This document shows, piece after piece, positions 1 through 5,062 of a stretch of DNA of 8,324 nucleotides. Positions within the stretch are counted from its first letter, which is position 1. Each line of letters begins with the position of its first letter. Made by a program: the position numbers and the translations under genes. The DNA comes from Nitrospirae bacterium CG1_02_44_142 (GTDB taxonomy: Bacteria > Nitrospirota > Thermodesulfovibrionia > Thermodesulfovibrionales > UBA1546). The notes under the pieces were generated by a model. That model did not search any database. It saw only the letters and a list, made by a program, of their open reading frames with translations, and had not been told where the DNA came from. The stretch covers positions 1 to 8,324 of the forward strand of contig MNVK01000029.1 of NCBI GenBank assembly GCA_001871685.1, read 5' to 3'.

Positions 1-200
1 GCCTTGGGAATTTGGGGGATAAATCTTGCAGGATAAGAATGAAACCTGTGGGTTAAATATTGAGTTTGAAAATTCTTAAAATCCCAATCTATTAAGTTAA
101 GCGCATCGTATTTATCTTGCTTAGCAGGATAACAGCTATCCAACAAATTTTCATATTCCTGAATTACATTTAATTCAGTTTCAAATAATATTTCTTGCAT
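1..200 (-). CDS. DNA methyltransferase, N-terminal part (runs off left edge)
   Basis: The minus strand from position 200 is open to the window edge: 66 complete codons from an ATG. Near its end it reads THRFHSYPARFIPQIPK. A segment of the form H-x-YPA(R/K)-(F/M)-IPQI is typical of the N6-adenine/N4-cytosine DNA methylase family (N6_N4_Mtase), where it lies just before the S-adenosylmethionine-binding FxGxG block. The enzyme would methylate adenine or cytosine amino groups in a short recognition sequence, either as part of a restriction-modification pair or as an orphan. The catalytic (D/N/S)PPY motif and the SAM motif lie outside the window, so activity and target base cannot be judged. The start is supported by a GGGGAGT ribosome site seven bases upstream. 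The first 40 residues are acidic and leucine-rich with no recognised domain. The family call rests on one motif plus its position near the N-terminus. Confidence 0.72.
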   Translation of the reverse strand, partial: MQEILFETELNVIQEYENLLDSCYPAKQDKYDALNLIDWDFKNFQTQYLTHRFHSYPARFIPQIPK

Positions 201-207
201 GTTTGTT

Positions 208-214
208 ACTCCCC
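208..214 (-). promoter_or_regulatory. Ribosome binding site of the methyltransferase
   Basis: On the minus strand GGGGAGT lies seven bases before the ATG at 200. It is one of the clearest Shine-Dalgarno sites in the window and fixes the start of the truncated methyltransferase gene. Confidence 0.6.
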
Positions 215-218
215 AGTA

Positions 219-427
219 TCAAAAAAGTGACATATTATAACCTTTTGTCTTTACTAATTGTTGGCACGGTATTGCATCTTCGGTATATCCGAACTCCAGT
301 TCGTCTATCACCCCGAAAGCTGTATAAAAAGCAAACTTTGTTTCTTTTAATATTTCTTGAACTATACACTTTTCAGGGCAGGGCTTTCAAGAAGGGGATG
401 AAGAAAAGGAGATTTTGAGTCGTTCAT
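219..427 (-). pseudogene. Possible decayed or frameshifted small ORF
   Basis: On the minus strand positions 386 to 222 read without a stop before a TGA at 219-221. The 55-residue peptide looks like ordinary protein (it contains FAFYTAFGVIDELEFGY), yet it has no ATG or TTG start and its only GTG lies deep inside. A different frame opens with an ATG at 427 and runs 21 codons to a TAG at about 362-364, overlapping the first. A single frameshift between the frames would join them into one protein of about 70 residues. This may be a broken gene or a sequencing error, or the open stretch may be chance. I do not recognise the product. The likely methyltransferase -10 box lies inside its last codons, which argues against it being an active gene. 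Apart from that box and the dyad at 420-435, I see nothing else in the gap 201-439. Confidence 0.2.
234..239 (-). promoter_or_regulatory. Candidate -10 box for the methyltransferase
   Basis: A perfect TATAAT lies on the minus strand 33 bases before the methyltransferase ATG. That would give a leader of roughly 25 bases containing the GGGGAGT ribosome site. No good -35 hexamer is found at 16-18 bases spacing (the best are AACAAT-like), so the call rests on the -10 box and its placement. Confidence 0.35.
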
Positions 428-435
428 CTGAACGA
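420..435. repeat. Short inverted repeat after the DUF5647-like gene
   Basis: TCGTTCA and its complement TGAACGA are separated by two bases. As RNA from the minus strand this would form a six-base-pair stem with a four-base loop, four bases after the stop of the DUF5647-like gene. No clean T-run follows (CTCAAAATCTCC), so a terminator is doubtful. A protein-binding dyad is equally possible. Confidence 0.25.
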
Positions 436-439
436 GAGA

Positions 440-655
440 CTACATCTTTACAGGTTCAAATATATGCTCCACCCTGTAGGAAATAACCTTTTTCTTTTTT
501 ACTCTTTCTCTTTCCTTCGTCGGCATGTCTTTGTCTATGAAATCAAGCTCGGCGCCGTCTGTTATGGTATTTAGAATATCAGGATGTTCTATTAGGTGCC
601 TTACAAAGTCAAAGGTCATGCCGATATTCCTTTCTGTATATTCTTTTTTTGTCAT
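440..655 (-). CDS. Small DUF5647-like protein of unknown function
   Basis: This is a 71-residue soluble, highly charged protein. Its first 45 residues, with the pattern NIGMTFDFVRHLIEHPDIL followed by an acidic DGAELDFID segment, resemble the uncharacterised DUF5647 family (helix, then a 'DGAE-hydrophobic' strand). A lysine/arginine-rich stretch (about 47-56) and a short beta-like tail (YRVEHIFEPVKM) follow. I see no catalytic motif. The ATG shares one base with the stop of the gene upstream (TAATG), so translation is probably coupled. An AAAGGG about 11 bases upstream may help initiation. The family name comes from memory of its pattern, not from a search. It could be the smaller partner of a two-protein complex with the upstream product, but that is inference from the overlap alone. 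Confidence 0.65.
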   Translation of the reverse strand: MTKKEYTERNIGMTFDFVRHLIEHPDILNTITDGAELDFIDKDMPTKERERVKKKKVISYRVEHIFEPVKM

Positions 656-972
656 TATTTTATACCCTTTCTAAACTTCTCCTTATACCATTCCCATCTG
701 TCTTTTATATCCTGCTCTGCATATGTCAATGCATCATTGAGATTCTTTATAGAAATTGGCTGTTTAATTTTTTCTCCCTTTGGATTTAAAATGTCCCTAT
801 GGAAAAATCCATGTGAACAATCATATCTCACAATGGGATGCCACTTGTCTTTTATCTTTGATTCATACTGAATCACGACATCTGTTACCCTGCCTCTTCC
901 AGTAATAATTTTTATCCTTAATCTGTCAGTGCCATCAGGCGTCAGTATTTTTGTAAATTCTTTATCGCCCAT
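655..972 (-). CDS. Small DUF7718-like protein of unknown function
   Basis: This 105-residue soluble protein appears to have a beta-rich first half (residues 15-55, including VVIQYESKIKDKWHPIVRYD) and a helical end. It carries the pattern 'W-H-P-(I/V)-V-R-Y-D-x-x-H-G-F-x-H-x-D-(I/V)-L-x-P-x-G' at about residues 43-66. The C-terminal pattern is 'NDALTYAEQDIKDRWEWYKEKFRKG'-like, an amphipathic helix near residues 78-103. I recall this arrangement from short uncharacterised bacterial and archaeal proteins (DUF7718, number from memory). The conserved His, Asp and Arg residues could form a binding or catalytic site, but nothing shows this. Its stop overlaps the start of the DUF5647-like gene by one base, so the two are very likely made together. 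An extended -10 box lies immediately upstream, and there is no strong ribosome site. Confidence 0.65.
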   Translation of the reverse strand: MGDKEFTKILTPDGTDRLRIKIITGRGRVTDVVIQYESKIKDKWHPIVRYDCSHGFFHRDILNPKGEKIKQPISIKNLNDALTYAEQDIKDRWEWYKEKFRKGIK

Positions 973-981
973 TACTTGTTC

Positions 982-990
982 ATTATAACA
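982..990 (-). promoter_or_regulatory. Extended -10 promoter for the DUF pair
   Basis: TGTTATAAT on the minus strand is a perfect TATAAT with the TGn extension, ending nine bases before the ATG at 972. No convincing -35 hexamer is present at 16-18 bases. Transcription would begin only a few bases before the start codon, giving a nearly leaderless message, which agrees with the lack of a Shine-Dalgarno site. Confidence 0.4.
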
Positions 991-1014
991 GATTTTAATT
1001 GAATATTATCTTAG

Positions 1015-1662
1015 TCACTCATGTTCTGCTTCATCTCTTTTTGCCTTGAACTTACCTGTAAATGTCATAAAGAGGTAAACAATCAAGGGAATTATGAATG
1101 CAATGTCAACCGCGCGCATCTGTGAATCAGGGGAAGCTAAAAAAGACTGCCCGAGGACCATGCCGAAAAATGCACAGGCGATTGAGAGACCGAGAAAACC
1201 GCAGAGCCTCCAGAAATTAGTCCAGAAGACATTTTTTAAAAAAAAGCTTATTGCTGTTGCGGCTGCTCCGGCAGTAAGCGCGATGGCGAGGAATGCCGGT
1301 TCCGGAATCTTTTTCAGAACTTCAAATCTGATAGTTGCAAGGCCCATGAGAGCCGTGCTCCATAATGAGAGGAACAGGAATATGAGAATCAACAGAGAAA
1401 TTTTTAATGTGCGTTGATACCACGCTTTCCCGTGCAGCTTTTCATGCAGGTAGCCGATGCGGTCAAGCGCTCCGAACAATACAAAGAACGCTGCAACAAC
1501 GCCTGCGACTGTAATTAAGAATCCGAGAATAAAGCCGGGGATTCCGTGTTTTTGATACTGTGAGATTCCGACTGCGAGGGCGATAATTATTAGAAAGACG
1601 AGAAGAATGCGCTCAACCATAAAACCGCGGTTATTTCTTGCAGGCTTTAGCATTGTTACCAT
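1015..1662 (-). CDS. Six-helix membrane protein of unknown function
   Basis: This 215-residue protein has about six predicted transmembrane segments, near residues 15-35, 42-66, 87-110, 121-142, 151-173 and 186-203. The acidic/basic tail (KFKAKRDEAEHE) is probably cytoplasmic. A polar loop at about 67-86 (DRIGYLHEKLHGKAWYQR) is rich in His, Lys and Arg. There is no signal for a known transporter, protease or enzyme, and I do not recognise the family. The first ATG overlaps the end of the preceding cysteine-protein gene by seven bases. ATGs at codons 4 and 15 (MVERILLV, directly before the first helix) are alternative starts, and none has a good ribosome site, so coupling with the upstream gene is likely. 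It is the last gene of the TPR/Cys/membrane set. Its frequent small residues (Gly, Ala) within helices suggest tight packing. Confidence 0.7.
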   Translation of the reverse strand: MVTMLKPARNNRGFMVERILLVFLIIIALAVGISQYQKHGIPGFILGFLITVAGVVAAFFVLFGALDRIGYLHEKLHGKAWYQRTLKISLLILIFLFLSLWSTALMGLATIRFEVLKKIPEPAFLAIALTAGAAATAISFFLKNVFWTNFWRLCGFLGLSIACAFFGMVLGQSFLASPDSQMRAVDIAFIIPLIVYLFMTFTGKFKAKRDEAEHE

Positions 1663-1862
1663 GTAAGGGAAAGAATTGACTTTACATCCGACTGAAGCCG
1701 GTTGAATTTACATTTGAGCGCCATGCACTGCTCCGAGCGGTAACAGTTGCCGTCTTTTATAACAACATGGATGTGAATTCCTGTCTCTTCTGCATAAGGA
1801 CAGGGCAGATGCAGTTTTCTTGTAGACTCGGAATAGTGTTTTTCTTTTATAGCTGATTGCAT
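1656..1862 (-). CDS. Small four-cysteine protein of unknown function
   Basis: This is a 68-residue protein without membrane segments or signal peptide. Cysteines sit at residues 21, 40, 46 and 51 (C-x18-C-x5-C-x4-C), with histidines at 9, 18, 30 and 32. The spacing could suit a small zinc or iron-sulfur site, but it matches no motif I know, so metal binding is inference. The ATG lies six bases after the stop of the TPR gene (TAA-AAAATC-ATG). Its 3' end overlaps the membrane-protein gene by seven bases. Such packing suggests one transcript and perhaps a fixed ratio of products. No Shine-Dalgarno site precedes the start. It reads as a real gene because it fills the space exactly between two other genes and has a distinctive cysteine pattern. 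I give no function. Confidence 0.6.
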   Translation of the reverse strand: MQSAIKEKHYSESTRKLHLPCPYAEETGIHIHVVIKDGNCYRSEQCMALKCKFNRLQSDVKSILSLTW

Positions 1863-1868
1863 GATTTT

Positions 1869-2624
1869 TTATCTGTTCTTTAACTTTGCGAGCAGAAGCC
1901 CTATGTATTTGTTAATTGGATTGCCTCTTGAGAGAAACGGCAGAGGAGATTTTTTCCTTGTCCCGAGTTTTTTTATCTCCCACAGCAGGTCGTGATTAGC
2001 CCCGTCAATCTTTAACCCGTTATTAAATGCGGCCAGTGCTGCTTTTTTTTCTCCGCCGGCAACGTAGGCCCTGCCAAGGTTAAGATAAAGCGCGGCGTGG
2101 ATGGACTTGGTTATAGGCGGGAATACAAGGTCAAGCCTTTCCATCGCCTTCTTGCATATATTTATCCCCCTCGTATATTTTTTATCAACAATGGCTGTGA
2201 GGCATCCGTAATAGGATACAATGAGCGGGTCTTCGCGGTATTCCTCTACTGCTTCCCTTAATATCTTTAAGGCTTCCCTGTTGTTTTTCCTTGCGAGAAG
2301 TTTTTTTGCGGCGTCAAGATACTCTGTCTTTTTCCTGCTTTCTTTAAGTATGGCTGTAAATTCTTCTATGGCGCTATTATGATGATTCTCCATAAACTCA
2401 TGGAGTTTATCCTCGTAGTCTTCTTCCTCCATTATGTCAGAGCAATCTGCTTTCTTTGAATAAACTATTTCCCCTTTATGGTAAATGCGGGTTGTGAGCA
2501 GGGGTTCTTTTATTCCGCCGTGCTCTGTCTGGACATGATAGCTTTTTTCTCCGAGCTTAATGTTTACATTAAACCTGAACGGAAGGTCTGAAGTAATATG
2601 CACCTGTTCTGATTTCTCTGTCAT
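1869..2624 (-). CDS. TPR-repeat protein with an N-terminal beta domain
   Basis: This is a 251-residue soluble protein. Residues about 12-65 form an apparent beta-rich domain (FRFNVNIKLGEKSYHVQTE followed by TTRIYHKGEIVYSK), recalling an N-terminal module seen in TPR proteins of Nitrospirota and deltaproteobacteria. A charged helical linker (66-98) follows. Three helical pairs typical of tetratricopeptide repeats lie at about 102-135 (ALKILREAVEEYREDPLI), 136-168 and 175-208 (ALYLNLGRAYVAGGEKKAALAAFNNGLKID). The tail LGTRKKSPLPFLSRGNPINK is the 'R-x-P-x-P-F-L-x-R-x-x-P-(I/L)-N-(K/R)' ending I associate with the same group. TPRs bind partner proteins, so this is probably a scaffold. The likely partners, by position, are the cysteine and membrane proteins just downstream. 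No signal peptide is visible. The ATG has no ribosome site but starts the conserved N-terminus. It is divergent from tsaD with 72 bp between. Confidence 0.75.
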   Translation of the reverse strand: MTEKSEQVHITSDLPFRFNVNIKLGEKSYHVQTEHGGIKEPLLTTRIYHKGEIVYSKKADCSDIMEEEDYEDKLHEFMENHHNSAIEEFTAILKESRKKTEYLDAAKKLLARKNNREALKILREAVEEYREDPLIVSYYGCLTAIVDKKYTRGINICKKAMERLDLVFPPITKSIHAALYLNLGRAYVAGGEKKAALAAFNNGLKIDGANHDLLWEIKKLGTRKKSPLPFLSRGNPINKYIGLLLAKLKNR

Positions 2625-2647
2625 ATATCACATTATGTAACAAGATT

Positions 2648-2677
2648 TTGACAATTAAATCAAGCTTAAAACATAAA
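2648..2677 (+). promoter_or_regulatory. Candidate tsaD promoter (TTGACA ... CATAAA)
   Basis: A perfect -35 hexamer TTGACA at 2648-2653 is followed after 18 bases by CATAAA (2672-2677, four of six matches). Start of transcription would fall near 2684, about a dozen bases before the tsaD ATG. A second, perfect TATAAT at 2686-2691 lies five bases before the ATG and would give a leaderless message, but it has no good -35. The 72-bp divergent spacer 2625-2696 must also hold the promoter for the TPR gene, for which only weak matches (TTGATT and TACATA, 18 bases apart) are seen. Confidence 0.5.
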
Positions 2678-2696
2678 ACATCTTATATAATATCCC

Positions 2697-3800
2697 ATGC
2701 TTATACTTGGAATAGACACGTCATGCGATGACACCGCGGCCGCTGTTGTTGAGAACGGCTCTAAAATTATTTCCAATATTGTCTCAAGCCAGACGGATAT
2801 TCACAAAAAATACGGAGGCATTGTTCCTGAGCTTGCATCGCGAAGGCATATAGAGCTGATACTGCCTGTTGTTGATGAGGCGTTGAAGGGCGCAGGCGCA
2901 GGGCTTGAAGACGTCTCGGCTGTTGCGGTCTGCCATGGGCCCGGGTTGATAGGCTCTCTCCTTATCGGGTGCTCCTTTGCAAAGGCCTTATGTTTTTCAA
3001 AGAATATTCCTTTGCTCGCAGTAAATCACCTTGAAGGTCACATGTTTTCCTGCTTTTTAAAAGAAGGGAGCCTTGCGGGGGAAACTGAGTTTCCCCCGCG
3101 CATTCCTGAATTTCCGTTCATCTCGCTGATAGCATCAGGCGGCCACACGAGTCTCTATCGCGTTGACGGGTTTGGGAAATACAGAGAACTCGGCAGGACC
3201 AGGGATGACGCGGCAGGCGAGGCTTATGACAAGGTTTCAAAACTTCTCGGGCTTGGTTATCCCGGAGGCCCTGTAATTGACAAGCTGGCGTCCGAAGGAA
3301 ATCCAAAGGCGATAGATTTTCCAAGGCCGTATCTTCCGGACTCCTTTGATTTCAGCTTCAGCGGTTTGAAGACAGCAGTGCTTCATTACCTTAGAGCAGA
3401 AGAGCAGAAGTCAGCACCCCCCCAGCCCCCCCTTGGCAAGGGGGGGATTGAAGGGGGGGTATTCTCTGAACTTCTAAACTTCTGCTCTACTGCACTTATT
3501 AAGAACATTGCCGCCTCATTTCAGGCGTGCATGGTTGATGTGCTGGTCCGCAAGACAGAATGGGCGCTAAAAAAAGAGGGCCTAAGGCGTATTACTCTCT
3601 CAGGCGGTGTATCGGCAAACAGCGAATTGAGAAAGAGAATGAAAGAAATGGGTGATGAAAGGGAAACAGAGGTATTTATTCCATCCATAAATCTGTGCAC
3701 GGATAATGCTGCCATGATTGCCTCGGCAGGGTATCATCACTTTTTAAATAAAGATTTTGCAGAAATAGACCTGAATCCCAAGGCATGCCTTCCGCTGTAA
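2697..3800 (+). CDS. tsaD: tRNA N6-adenosine threonylcarbamoyltransferase TsaD
   Basis: TsaD transfers the threonylcarbamoyl group from threonylcarbamoyl-AMP to A37 of ANN-decoding tRNAs (t6A), working in the cytoplasm with TsaB and TsaE. Visible marks are the start MLILGIDTSCDDT, the metal-site motif HLEGH (His111, His115), LIASGGHTS (144-152), the nucleotide-binding LGLGYPGGP (184-192), FSFSGLKTA (219-227), LSGGVSANSELRK (301-313) and CTDNAAMIA (334-342, with metal ligand Asp336). At 367 residues it is about 25-30 longer than usual. The extra length sits in two places with palindromic DNA: residues about 123-137, just after the HxxxH motif, and about 234-265, between the SGLKTA and IAASF segments. 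No core motif is damaged, so the protein should work. No Shine-Dalgarno site precedes the ATG, but the N-terminus is canonical. It is transcribed alone on the plus strand and converges on lgt with an 18-bp gap and no visible terminator. Confidence 0.97.
   Translation: MLILGIDTSCDDTAAAVVENGSKIISNIVSSQTDIHKKYGGIVPELASRRHIELILPVVDEALKGAGAGLEDVSAVAVCHGPGLIGSLLIGCSFAKALCFSKNIPLLAVNHLEGHMFSCFLKEGSLAGETEFPPRIPEFPFISLIASGGHTSLYRVDGFGKYRELGRTRDDAAGEAYDKVSKLLGLGYPGGPVIDKLASEGNPKAIDFPRPYLPDSFDFSFSGLKTAVLHYLRAEEQKSAPPQPPLGKGGIEGGVFSELLNFCSTALIKNIAASFQACMVDVLVRKTEWALKKEGLRRITLSGGVSANSELRKRMKEMGDERETEVFIPSINLCTDNAAMIASAGYHHFLNKDFAEIDLNPKACLPL
3075..3099. repeat. Perfect palindrome inside tsaD (11-bp arms, TGA centre)
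   Basis: GCGGGGGAAAC is followed by TGA and then by its exact complement, giving 25 bases in all. It is read in frame as LAGETEFPPR, at TsaD residues about 126-135, where other TsaD proteins have only a short link between the HxxxH motif and the SGGHT segment. This looks like an insertion of a dispersed palindromic element into a surface loop. The centre TGA is split across codons (aCT GAg), so it is not read as a stop. Confidence 0.75.
3392..3489. repeat. 98-bp composite nested inverted repeat inside tsaD
   Basis: The outer arms TAGAGCAGAAG (3392-3402) and its exact complement (3479-3489) enclose weaker arms of the same kind (AGAAGT.CAG at 3407-3414 against 3466-3475). Inside lies a C/G-run element: C7 at 3417-3423, AG, C7 at 3426-3432, TTGGCAA, G7 at 3440-3446, ATTGAA, G7 at 3453-3459. 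The inner part is read as PPQPPLGKGGIEGG. The whole stretch corresponds to about 30 residues absent from usual TsaD proteins. It is the same core element as the two copies in ileS, here with TTGGCAA in place of TTTAGCAAA. Confidence 0.8.
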
Positions 3801-3818
3801 CGAGATTTTGAGGTAAAG

Positions 3819-4583
3819 TTAGATAGACCTTTTTCTGAAAGCAATAATCCCTGCAATTGCCCCCACAAACATCAAAACGCTTATTCCCTGCGATATTGAG
3901 ATATTTCCAAAGAGAAAGCCTCTCACCTCGTCGCCTCTGAAGAATTCCACGGTAAACCTGATGACTGAGTAAATTAAAAGGTAAGCCCAGAATAACTGTC
4001 CTTTGAATGTCTGGCGCTTTCTCAGGGTTATGAGTATCAGAAAGTTTATGAATTCTCCCGCTGATTCGTATAGCTGTGTAGGGTGCAATGGTATGCCGAT
4101 TCTTGCAAGGGATTCAGGGTCAAGGAATGTTACAGCCCAGGGCAGTCCCTCCGCAGGGTTTCCGTAACAGCAGCCTGCCGAGAAGCAGCCAAGCCTTCCG
4201 ATTGCATGCCCGATTGCAAGCGACGGCGCAAATATGTCTGCTGTGTTCCAGATATCAAGCCCCTTCTTTTTTGCATACCAGACGGCAACTGGGATTGCGA
4301 ATATAACGCCTCCGTAGAATACAAGGCCGCCTTGCCAGATTTTGAATATGTCCAGAGGATTTCTCAGGAAATAACCTGCCTCTACAAGCACAAAGAAAAG
4401 CCGTGAGCCTATTAGCGCTGCAATGAGCATGTAAAAACCAAGGTCAACGATTTTGTCTGCGGGGATTCCCTGTTTCTTGGCCTGTCTTGCGGCAAGCGCA
4501 AGCCCGAGCAAAAAGCCTGCGGCGATGAGCACGCCGTAGGTGTGTATCGTCAGCGGGCCTATTCTAATTAATATCGGATGCAT
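3819..4583 (-). CDS. lgt: Prolipoprotein diacylglyceryl transferase Lgt
   Basis: Lgt moves a diacylglyceryl group from phosphatidylglycerol to the lipobox cysteine of prolipoproteins in the inner membrane, the first step of lipoprotein maturation. The 254-residue sequence has about seven hydrophobic segments. Family marks are IHTYG (residues 13-17, with the essential Tyr16), WQGGLVFYGG (83-92), GRLGCFSAGCCYG (129-141, Arg130 matching the essential Arg143 of E. coli), HPTQLYES (167-174) and EFFRGDEVRG (213-222, Arg216 matching Arg239). The start gives the standard 'M-H-P-I-L-I-R-I-G-P' opening, preceded by GGCGGGG seven bases upstream. It follows lspA by 23 bases and is the last gene of the fusA-like/ileS/lspA/lgt run. 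Its 3' end faces tsaD. Length is slightly short of E. coli Lgt but normal for this type. Confidence 0.97.
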   Translation of the reverse strand: MHPILIRIGPLTIHTYGVLIAAGFLLGLALAARQAKKQGIPADKIVDLGFYMLIAALIGSRLFFVLVEAGYFLRNPLDIFKIWQGGLVFYGGVIFAIPVAVWYAKKKGLDIWNTADIFAPSLAIGHAIGRLGCFSAGCCYGNPAEGLPWAVTFLDPESLARIGIPLHPTQLYESAGEFINFLILITLRKRQTFKGQLFWAYLLIYSVIRFTVEFFRGDEVRGFLFGNISISQGISVLMFVGAIAGIIAFRKRSI

Positions 4584-4606
4584 TTATTGTCCCCGCCTGT
4601 TGTGTT

Positions 4607-5062
4607 TTAGTTTTCAGATTTTTCATGTTTACCCAAAAATAACTTTATAAATATCAATCCTATCCCTATTGTCAGCGCTGAGTCCGCAACATTGAATGCC
4701 GGCCAGTGATGCCTGCCTGCAAATACATCTATGAAATCAACAACAGAGCCGCGGAAGAGCCTGTCTATCAAATTTCCTGTTGCGCCTCCGAGGATAAGAG
4801 AAAGCCCTAAGGGGTCTTCCTTGCCTTTTATAAGCATAACAAAGATGACTGCTATTGCAGCGAGGGATATGAATATGAAGAGGCTATTCCCGAAACTTTT
4901 GAACATCCCGAATGCAGCGCCTTCATTTCTCCAGTTTACAAGATAGAGAAATGGAAGAAGTTCAACCGGCTTGAAAGGGCTTATAAGTTTATCCGCGAGA
5001 TATTTCAGCGCCTGGTCCAGGATTACAAGCACGGGCATAATGATAAAAGCTGTTTTTCTCAT
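4607..5062 (-). CDS. lspA: Lipoprotein signal peptidase LspA (signal peptidase II)
   Basis: LspA is an inner-membrane aspartyl protease that removes the signal peptide of a prolipoprotein after Lgt has lipidated the cysteine. The 151 residues contain four hydrophobic helices and all family blocks: ILDQALKYL (14-22), WRNEGAAFGMF (44-54), GGATGNLIDRLFRGSVVDF (92-110, catalytic Asp109) and PAFNVADSALTIG (121-133, catalytic Asp127). These two aspartates match Asp124 and Asp143 of the well-studied enzymes. The start codon overlaps the ileS stop (ATGA), so translation is probably coupled to ileS. No separate ribosome site is seen. The pairing with lgt directly downstream places two consecutive enzymes on one transcript, and ileS-lspA adjacency is a widespread bacterial arrangement. 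Confidence 0.97.
   Translation of the reverse strand: MRKTAFIIMPVLVILDQALKYLADKLISPFKPVELLPFLYLVNWRNEGAAFGMFKSFGNSLFIFISLAAIAVIFVMLIKGKEDPLGLSLILGGATGNLIDRLFRGSVVDFIDVFAGRHHWPAFNVADSALTIGIGLIFIKLFLGKHEKSEN

Noticed and set aside
203..418. Plus-strand open frame of 71 codons next to the methyltransferase start
   Set aside because: It begins in the methyltransferase ribosome-site region, has no ribosome site of its own, gives a peptide of mixed hydrophobic and basic runs with no family look, and opposes a better minus-strand reading.
1094..1417. Plus-strand open frame of 107 codons
   Set aside because: It lies wholly antisense to the membrane-protein gene; it is a shadow of that gene's codon pattern and lacks a ribosome site.
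2392..2410. Perfect 8-bp inverted repeat with ATG centre in the TPR gene
   Set aside because: It falls in the charged helical linker with no sign of added length, and its AT-rich arms resemble none of the C/G-run or TGA-centred elements; probably chance.
3417..3459. C-run and G-run stretches as G-quadruplex or CRISPR-like repeat
   Set aside because: Too few, unequal copies with no spacers to be a CRISPR array. Only two G-runs occur per strand at each site, fewer than the four a simple quadruplex needs, and the palindrome explains the pattern better.
3801..3818. Possible bidirectional terminator between convergent tsaD and lgt
   Set aside because: The 18-base gap shows no hairpin or T-run in either direction; termination must occur inside the facing genes or by Rho, and nothing here supports a feature.
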